This document shows positions 1 to 8,196 of a DNA stretch of 64,000 bases, piece after piece; within the stretch, counting starts at the first letter, position 1; each line of letters starts with the position of its first letter. The translations under genes were made by a program, and so were the position numbers. Source of the stretch: Phycisphaerae bacterium (GTDB lineage Bacteria; Planctomycetota; Phycisphaerae; Phycisphaerales; SM1A02); NCBI GenBank assembly GCA_002709295.1, contig PAQL01000028.1:57734-121733 (forward strand). The letters are read 5' to 3'. Under the pieces are notes generated by a model. It was not told the DNA's origin. It saw only the letters and a list, made by a program, of their open reading frames with translations, and ran no database searches.

Positions 1-282
1 GACGACGAGCCGATCATCGACCGGGTGCTCAACGACCGGCGGTACGAGTCCTTCGTGAAGCGGGCGGATGCGGAGATCCGTCGCCAGCAGGCGGCGGAGC
101 ATGCCGAGATCCCGAGGGATCTGGATCCCGGGACGATCTCGGGACTTCGCAGCGAGGCGATCGAGGTCCTTCGACGGTTCAGGCCGCGGACCCTCGGCCA
201 GGCGGGGCGGCTGGCGGGCGTGAACCCGGCGGACGTGACCCTGGTCCAGGTCGCGATGCGGCGCCATCGCTCCGGCGGATGA
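1..282 (+). CDS. mnmG: tRNA uridine-5-carboxymethylaminomethyl modification enzyme MnmG (GidA), C-terminal fragment
   Basis: The reading frame is open from base 1 and stops with TGA at 280-282, so only the last 93 residues are in the window. They match the C-terminal helical domain of MnmG: a Y-x-x-F/Y-x-x-R-x-x-x-E-I pattern, then I-S-G-L-x-x-E-A and the signature R-P-R-T-L-G-Q-A-x-R-L-x-G-V-x-P-A-D. In the family this domain contacts MnmE and tRNA, and MnmG (FAD/NADH dependent) with MnmE installs cmnm5 or nm5 at wobble uridine 34. The FAD-binding part lies upstream of the window. A shortened MnmE-like GTPase is encoded at the other end of this window (62318-63343). The identification rests on clear family motifs. 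Confidence 0.93.
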   Translation, partial: DDEPIIDRVLNDRRYESFVKRADAEIRRQQAAEHAEIPRDLDPGTISGLRSEAIEVLRRFRPRTLGQAGRLAGVNPADVTLVQVAMRRHRSGG

Positions 283-318
283 GCCGGCCGGTGCCCTCGG
301 GCTGCTACGCTTCCATCA

Positions 319-333
319 GGCCTCTTCGAGGCC
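319..333 (+). terminator. Possible weak hairpin downstream of mnmG
   Basis: Bases 319-324 and 328-333 form a perfect 6-bp stem (GGCCTC/GAGGCC) with a 3-nt loop, 37 nt after the mnmG stop. There is no T-rich tail, so it may be a weak terminator or chance. Confidence 0.25.
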
Positions 334-379
334 GACTCCATGCACCCTGCGAGATGCGAATCCAGAGAAAGCCCACCCC

Positions 380-452
380 GCCAGCGTAGCTCAGTTGGTA
401 GAGCCACGGTTTTGTAAACCGTAGGTCACCGGTTCGAGTCCGGTCGCTGGCT
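380..452 (+). tRNA. tRNA-Thr (anticodon TGT)
   Basis: A full cloverleaf can be drawn. The acceptor stem is 380-386 with 445-451 (GCCAGCG/CGCTGGC), the discriminator is T452, and the D-arm contains AGCTCAGTTGG. The anticodon stem ACGGT/ACCGT closes the loop TTTGTAA, with TGT at 413-415. The T-arm contains GGTTCGAGTCC. CCA is not encoded. It reads ACA codons. The gene stands alone between mnmG and a secreted protein gene; no clear promoter or terminator is visible. Confidence 0.96.
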
Positions 453-553
453 TTCAAATCCCGGAACCCGCTTCGACTCCTGTGGTTCCACCTCCGGTCG
501 ACAGGTGGTTTTCAAGTCCCGGCCCACGACATCCACACCAGCACGAGGTCTTC

Positions 554-3500
554 ATGCACGTGATCACCGTCAGCGTCCTCGCCTTCCTTCCGGGCTTCGG
601 CATGGTGGCCCAGGAACCGCCCGGGGAACACGAGCTCACTGGGAATCCCTGGCTGGACATGGACTACGGCCCGTTCCTCTCGGCCGCGATCGAGGTCGAT
701 CCGGACAACATCGCCTGCAAGGGCGTCGCGATCCCGCTGGTCGAGGACGGTTCCATCGCGGCGCTCTTCGACACTGCGGAGCTTCGCTGGGCCGCGGGCT
801 GGGAGGGGGACTTCGTCGAGTTGCGCGGCATCGTCTACGACGGCCCGCACGGGATCTGGCCGAGGATCGACGGCGAGGCGACCTGGACGAACCCGGCGGG
901 GCCCGGCATCCACGTGTTCTCCGGCGGGAAGATGCAGGCATTCGAGGATCCCCGAACCGTGCCGTACGGTCCGCTGCCGAGGGATCTCGGTCGATTCCAG
1001 GGACTCGTGGCGGGGGAGGACGGCGTGATCCTTCGCTATTCGGTCGGTGACGCCTCGGTCCTCGAACGCATGTCCGTCGATGATCGCGACGACCTTCAGG
1101 TCTGGTCGCGGGAGATCGAGGTCGCGAACGTGGCGACCCCGTTCGATCTCTCCCTCTTCGAGATAGATGAGGAGGTCGTGCCGCCCGAAGCATGGCCGGG
1201 CGGCCACTACGAATCGCTTTCCTGCCTCGAGGGCGTCGCGATCGACGCCGGAGAGAAGCCTCGGTGGCCGCTCGAGAATCTGAACGGTCGTCTCTACACC
1301 GTCATCGAGAGGGACGGCGAGGTGGTGGGGGCGATCGGTTGGGTCGGTTCGGACATGGTCCTGAATCCCCGGGGTGCGGGAAGAGCGTCGCTCTTCGGGG
1401 GATCCAACTTCCAACCGGGGCGCCTGGCCGCCCGGGTCATGCCTCCCTTCGAGGGTGCGGGGGATGCACGCTTCCGCCTCCTCTTCGCCGAACTCGACGA
1501 GGAGAGGCTTCCGGACTTTCTCGACCGCGTGGCCACCGTGGGGCGGGGCGGGGATCTGCAGTCGGCCTGGGAGGCGGGAAGCCCCCGTCGATGGGGCGGA
1601 CCGATCGAACTCGCGGGCGAACTCGATGTCCGATTCGATGACGAGGACGACTCCGTCGAGACCATCCGGCTCGCCCCGGGCGGTGCCCGGATCACCACCG
1701 CCGGAGACGATGGCGCGATGCCGGTGCTGGTCGGTCTCGATGGGACGGCACTGGATGCGAGGACCGTCTCGCTGGACGAGGCGATCATCGTCTTCGAGCA
1801 CGGCCGCGGGGAGGCGCCCGCCCCGGTCGCGGGATGGGACTTCGACGAGGAACCATCGCCCCGCATGCGGAACGTCGTGGAGGGAGCGGGCGATCTTCTG
1901 CTCGAGGGCGCCACCTGGCGACGCGGCGTTCGCGGCCGATCCCTCGACTTCGACGGAACCGCACGGGCGATCTGGTCGGGTGCGGGGCCGCTCGACCCCG
2001 CGAGGACGCCGCTCACCATCTCCGCGTGGATCCACACCACGAAGGACGGCACCATCGCCGCCCGGACCTCTGCAGACGGTCCCTGGGCACCGGATGGCGC
2101 GACCTTCTTCGTGCGTGACGGGCGTCTCGCCTGGGACATCGGCTGGGTCGACGCACTCGAGGGCGGGACCGTGGTCGCGGACGGTCGGTGGCATCACGTG
2201 GCGATCACCAGCGATCCCGACACCGGGATGGTGACGTTGTGGGTCGATGGCGCGATGGATGCCGAAGGGAGCCTCGCTCCGAACGGCCCCACGCCGGACC
2301 ACGTGCTGTCGGTCGGCTTCACCAACGAGAACTTCCCCGCCGAGTCCCGGTTCAGCGGGTACCTCGACGGACTTCGGGTTCATCGCGACGTGCTCGATCG
2401 CGCTGCGATCCGCGCTGTCGCGGCCGAGAGCGGCGAGCCCCTGGTCGTCGCGCGATCGCTCGAGTTCGACGTGCCCGGAACCCTGGAGATCGACGGCGAC
2501 CTGGCGGTGGCGACGGTCGACGGCGGTCTCCGACTCGAGGAGATCGAGGGCGTCGCTCGGACCTGGAGCGGACCGAAGTCGCGTCTGTCGAGCTTCATCG
2601 CGGAACGGGGCGGCGTCACCGAGGCGGCTTCGAACCCGTTCCTGATCGACCGGGTGACCTGGCCGGCGGAGAACCCCTGGCATTCATGGATGCGTTTCGG
2701 GGACTTCGACTTCCTTGACGATGGCGCCGCGGCCGCGATCAGCACCTGGAACGGGGATGTGTGGCGGGTCGACGGACTCGATGCCGATCTGGACCGTCTT
2801 CGCTGGCAGCGGATCTCAACCGGTCTGAGCCAGCCGCTCGGACTTGCCGTGCGGGGCGACGAGATCCTCGTGGTGGGTCGCGACCAGATCACCCGGCTGG
2901 TCGATCTCGACGGCGACGGGGAGACCGATGTGCACGAGGCGTTCAACGTCGATGCGATGAACAGCCCGCACTTCCACGAACCGGCGAGCGGCCTGCAGGT
3001 CGGTCCGGACGGGGCGCTCTACTACATCAAGGCGGCCAGGCACGCGAAGCTTCCATCGCATCCTCGTCACGGCACGCTGGTCAGGGTCGAGGCCGACGGG
3101 GGCGATTCGTCGATCGTCGCCGGGGGGTTCCGGGCGCCCAACGGCGTCGCGATCGATCCCGACGGCGTCGCGTGGGGTTCCGATCAGGAGGGCCACTGGA
3201 TGCCGGCCAACCGGATCAACCGGATCGAGCCCGGTTCCTTCCACGGCAACAACTGGAGCGGGACCCGGCTCGGCCTCGAGCCCCTCGAGGAGTACGAACC
3301 GCCGCTGCTCTGGATCCACCCCACCGTCGATCGGTCGCCATCGGCGCAGCTTCGGGTGCCCGAGGGCGTCTGGGGCGAGCTTTCCGGTCGACTGCTCGGC
3401 GTCTCCTACGGCACCGGGGAGGTCTATCTGATCCTCGAGGATGAGATCGACGGCATGCATCAGGGGGCGTTCGTGCCGCTTCCGATCCAGGTGCCGACGG

Positions 3501-3991
3501 GTCTCATGCGCGGGCGATTCCATCCGGATGGTTCGCTCTACGTGGCGGGACTCTTCGGCTGGTCCTCGAACCAGACCGATCCCGGCGGTTTCTATCGCGT
3601 GCGAAGGACCGATTCGATCCTGCCGGTGCCGATCGGGGTGCGGGCGGAGGAGGGGGGGCTCCGTCTCGAGTTCACCCATCCGGTCACCACGCCCGAGGAT
3701 CGGCTCGCGGATGCCTTTCGACTCGATGGCTGGGACTATCGCTGGTCGAGCGACTACGGGTCGCCGATGCTCGACCTCCGCACCGGAGAGCCGGGTCGGA
3801 CTCCATTCGACGTCAAGGGCGTCGCCCGATCGAGCGATGGACGAACCCTGCGTCTGGACATTCCCGATCTCCGGCCCGCGATGCAGATGCACCTGCACTG
3901 GGACCTCGACTTCGAAGACGTCGGTCCTCGCTCGTCGTTCGTGCACTTCACGGTGCACGGCATGGGCGCCCCTTCCACGGTGGATCGATGA
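554..3991 (+). CDS. Large secreted protein: DUF6797-like N-terminus, LamG domain and glucose/sorbosone-dehydrogenase-like beta-propeller
   Basis: 1145 residues from ATG 554. This start is preferred because it begins a short hydrophobic signal (residues about 1-20); the longer in-frame start at 482 would put hydrophilic sequence in front. The N-terminal part carries G-N-P-W-x-x-M-D-Y-G-P-F, typical of planctomycete DUF6797-type proteins. Residues about 426-625 look like a LamG/concanavalin-A jelly roll, with W-H-H-V-A and D-x-L-R-V-H near its end. Residues about 695-1015 resemble a glucose/sorbosone dehydrogenase six-bladed propeller (G-P-D-G-A-L-Y-Y, F-H-G-N-N-W). The tail (W-D-Y-R-W-S-S-D-Y-G-S) matches the domain that follows the propeller in planctomycete membrane-bound dehydrogenases. 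No CxxCH heme site is present, unlike many relatives. Substrate unknown; a carbohydrate-related extracytoplasmic role is inferred. Confidence 0.8.
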   Translation: MHVITVSVLAFLPGFGMVAQEPPGEHELTGNPWLDMDYGPFLSAAIEVDPDNIACKGVAIPLVEDGSIAALFDTAELRWAAGWEGDFVELRGIVYDGPHGIWPRIDGEATWTNPAGPGIHVFSGGKMQAFEDPRTVPYGPLPRDLGRFQGLVAGEDGVILRYSVGDASVLERMSVDDRDDLQVWSREIEVANVATPFDLSLFEIDEEVVPPEAWPGGHYESLSCLEGVAIDAGEKPRWPLENLNGRLYTVIERDGEVVGAIGWVGSDMVLNPRGAGRASLFGGSNFQPGRLAARVMPPFEGAGDARFRLLFAELDEERLPDFLDRVATVGRGGDLQSAWEAGSPRRWGGPIELAGELDVRFDDEDDSVETIRLAPGGARITTAGDDGAMPVLVGLDGTALDARTVSLDEAIIVFEHGRGEAPAPVAGWDFDEEPSPRMRNVVEGAGDLLLEGATWRRGVRGRSLDFDGTARAIWSGAGPLDPARTPLTISAWIHTTKDGTIAARTSADGPWAPDGATFFVRDGRLAWDIGWVDALEGGTVVADGRWHHVAITSDPDTGMVTLWVDGAMDAEGSLAPNGPTPDHVLSVGFTNENFPAESRFSGYLDGLRVHRDVLDRAAIRAVAAESGEPLVVARSLEFDVPGTLEIDGDLAVATVDGGLRLEEIEGVARTWSGPKSRLSSFIAERGGVTEAASNPFLIDRVTWPAENPWHSWMRFGDFDFLDDGAAAAISTWNGDVWRVDGLDADLDRLRWQRISTGLSQPLGLAVRGDEILVVGRDQITRLVDLDGDGETDVHEAFNVDAMNSPHFHEPASGLQVGPDGALYYIKAARHAKLPSHPRHGTLVRVEADGGDSSIVAGGFRAPNGVAIDPDGVAWGSDQEGHWMPANRINRIEPGSFHGNNWSGTRLGLEPLEEYEPPLLWIHPTVDRSPSAQLRVPEGVWGELSGRLLGVSYGTGEVYLILEDEIDGMHQGAFVPLPIQVPTGLMRGRFHPDGSLYVAGLFGWSSNQTDPGGFYRVRRTDSILPVPIGVRAEEGGLRLEFTHPVTTPEDRLADAFRLDGWDYRWSSDYGSPMLDLRTGEPGRTPFDVKGVARSSDGRTLRLDIPDLRPAMQMHLHWDLDFEDVGPRSSFVHFTVHGMGAPSTVDR

Positions 3992-4027
3992 GCGATCCCG
4001 TGTGGATCGGTGGTGATCACGAACGAC

Positions 4028-4059
4028 ATGCGGGCGGCTCCAGTTGGAGCCGCCCGCAT
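4028..4059. terminator. Strong bidirectional hairpin between convergent genes
   Basis: Bases 4028-4042 and 4045-4059 are a perfect 15-bp GC-rich inverted repeat (starts ATGCGGGCGG) with a 2-nt centre. It sits 37 nt after the stop of the plus-strand gene and 56 nt beyond the stop of the minus-strand gene at 4115, so it can serve both as a factor-independent-like terminator. The flanking T-tract is weak. Confidence 0.8.
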
Positions 4060-4114
4060 TCTCGGTTGATCGATGTGGTCGTGACCAGGCGGCTCGAGGC
4101 CGTCCCTTCGGGGT

Positions 4115-5491
4115 TCAACCCCAGGCGGTGAAGAACAGGCCGGCGTCGGCTCCGTCCACCATGCCATCTCCGTTGAAGTCCCCGTCCGGACCGCTGGTGC
4201 CCCAGTAGGTGAAGAACAGGCCGGCATCGGCACCGTCGACCATGCCGTCGCCGTTGAGGTCGTAGGGGTTGCTGCCGACGCCCGGGACCCGGACGTTCAT
4301 GGTGATGCTGCCGTTGTCCTTGAACGTCTCGATCTCGACCTCGCCCTCCATGGGGGGGGTGTCGGTGACCATCGAGAAGTTGTACATGGTGCCCCACCGG
4401 ATGGCGTTGGCGTCGGGATCGACACTGAATTCGGTGGTCTTCCAACCGAAGTAGCCGGGGCCGATGTTCGGTGCCCAGCTGTAGGTCTTGTAGGGCTCGC
4501 CGGAGTGCGACGGGGCGTCGTGGAAGTCGCGATCGACGATGTCGGTCGACGAGGACACCGGGATCGTGAATGCGTTGACCGCGAGATCGGAGGTCAGGTT
4601 GTAGATGGCGTAGTGGTAGGACCAGGTGCCGTCACCGTTGTCGATGACGTCGTGGCCGAGGAAGATGCGGCCGTCACCGGGGATGTCGATGGCCTCGATC
4701 TCCACGGTGCTGCTGTTCTCCTCCCAGGCGAAGATGCCCGGAAGTCCGAGGTTGGTCGGCCCGGTCATGCTCAGCTGGTATCCGGAGTCGTTCAGGTTGC
4801 CGACGTTGAATCGTCGGTACGAACCGTTGTTCAGCTGGTTGCCCGCGTTGTAGTCCTGGATGTGCAGGTAGAAGGCGTCCATGTAGAAGCGGGCCGCGTC
4901 GGTCGTGGCGTTCGGGTTCAGCTCGATGGTCTCGATCTGGAGCCGACGACCGAGGGTGGGTGCCGCGGCGGGGAGGTTCTGAGGGGGATACTGGAACCAT
5001 CCGGTGGCCGGGTTGCACTGACTTCTCGGGGCCAGTCCCGACTGATCGCCGTTGAGCGAACTCGAGTACGGATCGGAACAGCCGGGGCCCAGCAGTTCGG
5101 GGCAACCGCTGCCGGCGGGATCGCAGCTGCCGCACTGACTCTGCTGAAGTGCGCAGAAGCCGTCCTTGCACCATGACTGTCCGATCTGGACGAGTCGGCC
5201 GCGGTCGAACTTGAAGGCGTTCTGGGGAATTCTCGGGTGCCGGTTGTCGTTGGCGTACCACTCGAGGTCCACGTCGCCGAGATTGACGCTCGTGGTGCCC
5301 ACCGAATAGGCGGAGACCCCGAGGACCCTGCCCCAGCGGTACACCGCGGGAAGGTCGCAGACGGCGACATCGGCACCGATCTGGCCGGCGGAACCGCCCT
5401 TGTCGCCGGGAATGGCGTTGGCGCTCAGCAGGCCCGCTCCGATGGCGGCTCCGGCGGCAGCCACGCTGGTAAGGGTCTTTCCGATCTTCAT
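4115..5491 (-). CDS. Secreted protein with C-terminal dockerin-like calcium repeats
   Basis: 458 residues. ATG 5491 is chosen because it begins a typical signal peptide (M-K-I-G-K, then an Ala/Gly-rich hydrophobic stretch to about residue 26) and is preceded by an AGGAAG ribosome site; upstream in-frame starts have no signal. The middle of the protein is not recognised. It has several Cys pairs near residues 110-150 and an aromatic, Asn/Thr/Gly-rich composition typical of extracellular beta proteins. The last 55 residues contain two near-identical calcium loops, D-L-N-G-D-G-M-V-D-G-A-D and D-F-N-G-D-G-M-V-D-G-A-D, each followed by A-G-L-F-F-T-x-W-G. This matches the dockerin-like tail common on secreted planctomycete proteins. 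No cohesin or scaffoldin partner is visible here. Function unknown; surface or matrix attachment is inferred from the tail. Confidence 0.8.
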   Translation of the reverse strand: MKIGKTLTSVAAAGAAIGAGLLSANAIPGDKGGSAGQIGADVAVCDLPAVYRWGRVLGVSAYSVGTTSVNLGDVDLEWYANDNRHPRIPQNAFKFDRGRLVQIGQSWCKDGFCALQQSQCGSCDPAGSGCPELLGPGCSDPYSSSLNGDQSGLAPRSQCNPATGWFQYPPQNLPAAAPTLGRRLQIETIELNPNATTDAARFYMDAFYLHIQDYNAGNQLNNGSYRRFNVGNLNDSGYQLSMTGPTNLGLPGIFAWEENSSTVEIEAIDIPGDGRIFLGHDVIDNGDGTWSYHYAIYNLTSDLAVNAFTIPVSSSTDIVDRDFHDAPSHSGEPYKTYSWAPNIGPGYFGWKTTEFSVDPDANAIRWGTMYNFSMVTDTPPMEGEVEIETFKDNGSITMNVRVPGVGSNPYDLNGDGMVDGADAGLFFTYWGTSGPDGDFNGDGMVDGADAGLFFTAWG

Positions 5492-5622
5492 GACGTTTCT
5501 TCCTGTGAGGAGGCAATTCTGAACCGGGGGGCCTTGTGGGACCGGTTCTTCAATGTATCCCATGACCGGGGAGCCGGGCCAGGCAGGATCTCCGATTCGA
5601 CGCACATGGGCGGATAAGGTTC

Positions 5623-5634
5623 CCCGGTACCGGG
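5623..5634. repeat. 12-bp perfect palindrome upstream of the dockerin-tagged gene
   Basis: CCCGGTACCGGG is a perfect palindrome 132 nt upstream of the minus-strand start at 5491. A 7-bp inverted repeat (GAACCGG 5521-5527 with CCGGTTC 5542-5548) lies between it and the start. Either could be a regulatory site; in GC-rich DNA they could also be chance. Confidence 0.25.
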
Positions 5635-5700
5635 TTTTCGGTCGGTTCGGCTTCCCGGATTCCCGGACCAGGAGACCAATTCAGGGTTTTTGAGGTGTTC

Positions 5701-5729
5701 TTGCCCCTCCTTGTCGGGGGTTGTAGACT
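5701..5729 (+). promoter_or_regulatory. Candidate sigma70-type promoter for tRNA-Tyr/tRNA-Pro
   Basis: TTGCCC (5701-5706, 4/6 to TTGACA), a 17-bp spacer, then TAGACT (5724-5729, 4/6 to TATAAT). The hexamer ends 16 nt before tRNA-Tyr at 5746, a suitable distance for a tRNA leader. Confidence 0.5.
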
Positions 5730-5745
5730 CCTCAACCCTTCACAG

Positions 5746-5828
5746 GGCGGGTTACCCAAGTGGCCAAAGGGGGCAGACTGTAAATCTGCTGGCGTTCGCC
5801 TTCGAAGGTTCGAATCCTTCACCCGCCA
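5746..5828 (+). tRNA. tRNA-Tyr (anticodon GTA)
   Basis: An 83-nt type II tRNA. The acceptor stem GGCGGGT (5746-5752) pairs with ACCCGCC (5821-5827), with discriminator A5828. The anticodon stem GCAGA/TCTGC closes the loop CTGTAAA, with GTA at 5780-5782. A long variable arm lies between the anticodon and T arms, as expected for bacterial tRNA-Tyr. It reads TAC/TAT. It is followed 46 nt downstream by tRNA-Pro, probably in the same transcript. Confidence 0.96.
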
Positions 5829-5874
5829 TTCCGGATCGGTGCCCGAACACCGAATCCGCGGTCCTGAACCCTCT

Positions 5875-5948
5875 CGGGGTGTAGCTCAGCTTGGTAGAGC
5901 GCTGTCTTCGGGAGGCAGAGGCCGCAGGTTCAAATCCTGTCACCCCGA
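5875..5948 (+). tRNA. tRNA-Pro (anticodon CGG)
   Basis: The acceptor stem CGGGGTG (5875-5881) pairs with CACCCCG (5941-5947), with discriminator A5948. The anticodon stem CTGTC/GGCAG (one G-U pair) closes the loop TTCGGGA, with CGG at 5909-5911. The D-arm contains AGCTCAGCTTGG and the T-arm AGGTTCAAATCCT. It reads CCG codons. Confidence 0.96.
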
Positions 5949-5953
5949 CTGAA

Positions 5954-5982
5954 AGGCCCCGGAAGCGATGCTTTCGGGGCCT
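5954..5982 (+). terminator. Hairpin terminator after the tRNA-Tyr/tRNA-Pro unit
   Basis: AGGCCCCGGAAGC (5954-5966) pairs with GCTTTCGGGGCCT (5970-5982) in a 13-bp stem with one G-T pair and a 3-nt loop, starting 6 nt after tRNA-Pro. Confidence 0.75.
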
Positions 5983-6080
5983 GCTTCATGCCGATCTCCG
6001 CGAGATGCTGCGGTGGTCCCGACGACGGGGCGGGATCGCGAATCGGGACCGCTCCCCGCCCTCCTTAAGATGTCAGCCAC

Positions 6081-6971
6081 ATGAACGCCGAACCCCGATT
6101 CGACGCCTGGCTCCTCGGCCGCATGCAGGATGGTGGCATGCCACACCTTGGATGCGAGGCACCGTGCTGCGAGGACGCGCGGCGTCGAGGGGTGGTCGAA
6201 CATCCGTGCAGTCTGGGCATCCGCGACCGAAGATCGGGAGGCCTCGTGCTCATCGAGGCGACTCCGTCCATCGAACCCCAGATCGCCATGCTTCGAAATC
6301 TCGCCGGGGGTGAGCGGCCACCTCGTCGTCCCGTCGATGCGGTGATGCTGACGCATGCCCACATCGGTCACTACGCGGGGCTCATGCATCTCGGCCAGGA
6401 GGTGGCCGCGGTGGACGGAGTCCCCGTGCACTGCACGGTCCGCATGGCAGCGTTCCTGAAGAGCAACGCGCCCTGGTCGGGGGCCGTGGAGGCCGGTCAC
6501 ATCATGCTCCATGCCCATGATCCCGGCGAGGTCGGGACCGTGGAGTTCGAACCGCTCCCGGGGCTGCGGGTCGAGGCGGTCCGGGTGCCGCACCGTGACG
6601 ACTACAGCGACACCGTGGCCTTCAAGGTCCGGGGCCCGTCGCAGACCCTGCTCTGGGCGCCCGACGTCGATCAGTGGGGTCGGCACGAGGATCTTCTGGA
6701 CGACCTTCTGGCGGATGTCGATCTGGCCTACCTCGACGCGACGTTCTACAGCGGGGACGAGTGCCCCGGCCGGGATCTCTCCCTGATCCCGCACCCGTTC
6801 GTGGGGGAGACGATGGAACTGCTGGCCGACCGGGCGGCGGCGTCGCCCGGCACTCTGCGTCTGATGCACTTCAATCACAGCAACCCCGTGCTGCATGATC
6901 CGGAACTGGCGAGGAGCATCGTGGAGCAGGGATTCGCCATCGCCGAGGCCGGTCGCTGCGACCGTCTCTAG
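6081..6971 (+). CDS. PqqB-like metallo-beta-lactamase-fold protein
   Basis: 296 residues. The N-terminal D-G-G-M-P-H-L-G-C-E-A-P-C-C (residues 17-30) resembles the G-G-x-P-Q-W-N-C-x-C segment of PqqB. The metal motif is T-H-A-H-I-G-H (H92, H94, H97), in which the usual Asp of HxHxDH is Gly96. A later H-F-N-H-S-N-P matches the I-N-N-T-N-P region of PqqB-type proteins. PqqB acts in pyrroloquinoline quinone biosynthesis, but no pqqA, C, D or E gene is nearby, so a general hydrolase role is equally possible. No Shine-Dalgarno precedes ATG 6081; TAAGAT at 6066-6071 lies 9 nt upstream. The gene stands alone, convergent with the next gene. The fold is fairly certain, the substrate is not. Confidence 0.75.
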   Translation: MNAEPRFDAWLLGRMQDGGMPHLGCEAPCCEDARRRGVVEHPCSLGIRDRRSGGLVLIEATPSIEPQIAMLRNLAGGERPPRRPVDAVMLTHAHIGHYAGLMHLGQEVAAVDGVPVHCTVRMAAFLKSNAPWSGAVEAGHIMLHAHDPGEVGTVEFEPLPGLRVEAVRVPHRDDYSDTVAFKVRGPSQTLLWAPDVDQWGRHEDLLDDLLADVDLAYLDATFYSGDECPGRDLSLIPHPFVGETMELLADRAAASPGTLRLMHFNHSNPVLHDPELARSIVEQGFAIAEAGRCDRL

Positions 6972-7005
6972 CATCCGGCTGACGTGAATCGGGCGGACCT
7001 CGAGT

Positions 7006-8196
7006 TCAGCGAGGTTCCATGACCAGGCAGAGGCCCGATCGCCAGATCGGGAGTTCCATCTCGCAGCGGAAGCCCACATACTCCTGCGGATCCCATCCCT
7101 GGTCCTCGAACATGTGGTCGGCCAGAGACCGCTGACGCTCGTACCTCCGGGAGGCCGCCCCGCCGGTGCCGCGCCCCAGCTCGTGGAACTGCATCTGGTC
7201 GGAGAACCGGGTCATCCAGAGATCCTCGGGGGGGGCGAGGAGCGAGGTGCCCCAGAGATGGCAGTCCCCGTGGATCTTCAGGTGCTCCGCCATCTCATGG
7301 TGCAGGTACATGTCGAAGATGCAGTGTCGTGTGGGATAGTCGACGTACAGCCAGATCGCCTTGTGTGGGCCGGGTTCATCTATGATCCAGCGGTTGTGCT
7401 GGATCGCGAAGCAGTCGAAGGGTTCACCGGCCGGAATGTGTTCCGGATCGACGATGTGAGCGAGGTGCTCGCTCTTGATGATCCGTGAATCGATCGAGGG
7501 AAGGGGGCGGGTGCAGAACGACTCGATCAGTCGTTGCGGTTCCCGGGCCGCCTCCTCGCTGGTGACGTTGCGATAGTCGGAGAAGGCCATGTTCATGGGC
7601 AGGCGGATGGGCATGGCCGAGCCGGTGGCCCGCATCCCCGCGTAACCCCGCACCGCGATCTGCTCGTAGTTGAACTGCTCATGCCGGCTCGGCCTGATCG
7701 CCATCATGCTCGTCGTGAGTTCCGCCGCCTGTCCGGTGATCGCCGAGGCCGCGTCAAAGAGCCTCTCCCGGCGTTCGCGCAGTCGGTCCGGGTCGCTGGT
7801 CTCGTGGAAGAGCCTCAGGGCCGACCCGAACGCCGTCTGGCTGAGGCCAACCCGCTTGAGATAGGACTCGAAGGCATCGACCGCGGCGAAGGCGTCCGCG
7901 ATCGAGGATCTCGAGACGCCGGCATCGACCACCGCTTCGAGGAACTCCCGAAGTCCGCCGACTCCGGGAAGTTCGGCGAGCAACGCCGGGTCCGACGTCC
8001 CGGCCTCTCCGGAATCCCTTGTCAGCTTCATGACACGCTGACAGGTCATGCGCCCGACCCCGAGTTCCTTGGCGAGGGTCGATGCCCGACGTCCGGCCAC
8101 CGGGGGGGTCCGGATCACCTCCGCCAGCGTGCGGTGGAGGTCACCGGCGACGGCGGCGGCCTCGTCCATGGATTGGGTCGTGAGAAACGTGGGCAT
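7006..8196 (-). CDS. Protein of unknown function with N-terminal helix-turn-helix
   Basis: 396 residues, not recognised as a named family. Residues about 25-65 (A-S-T-L-A-K-E-L-G-V-G-R-M-T-C-Q-R-V-M) have the pattern of a winged or MarR-like helix-turn-helix. The remaining 330 residues are soluble, mixed alpha/beta, rich in aromatic and His residues, with no signal peptide or membrane segment. A ligand-binding or enzymatic C-terminal domain is plausible, so it may be a one-component regulator. The start is ATG 8196; ATG 8169 is an alternative and neither has a good ribosome site. The gene is divergent from the beta-helix gene at 8557, with a 13-bp palindrome (8264-8276) between them. Confidence 0.6.
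   Translation of the reverse strand: MPTFLTTQSMDEAAAVAGDLHRTLAEVIRTPPVAGRRASTLAKELGVGRMTCQRVMKLTRDSGEAGTSDPALLAELPGVGGLREFLEAVVDAGVSRSSIADAFAAVDAFESYLKRVGLSQTAFGSALRLFHETSDPDRLRERRERLFDAASAITGQAAELTTSMMAIRPSRHEQFNYEQIAVRGYAGMRATGSAMPIRLPMNMAFSDYRNVTSEEAAREPQRLIESFCTRPLPSIDSRIIKSEHLAHIVDPEHIPAGEPFDCFAIQHNRWIIDEPGPHKAIWLYVDYPTRHCIFDMYLHHEMAEHLKIHGDCHLWGTSLLAPPEDLWMTRFSDQMQFHELGRGTGGAASRRYERQRSLADHMFEDQGWDPQEYVGFRCEMELPIWRSGLCLVMEPR

Noticed and set aside
512-2683. A 723-codon frame antisense to the LamG/propeller gene
   Set aside because: It is an Arg/Asp/Gly-rich shadow of a gene with clear domains and no independent support.
6081-6971. Calling this gene pqqB
   Set aside because: The similarity is to the fold and some motifs only; no other pqq genes are present, so a gene symbol would overstate the case.
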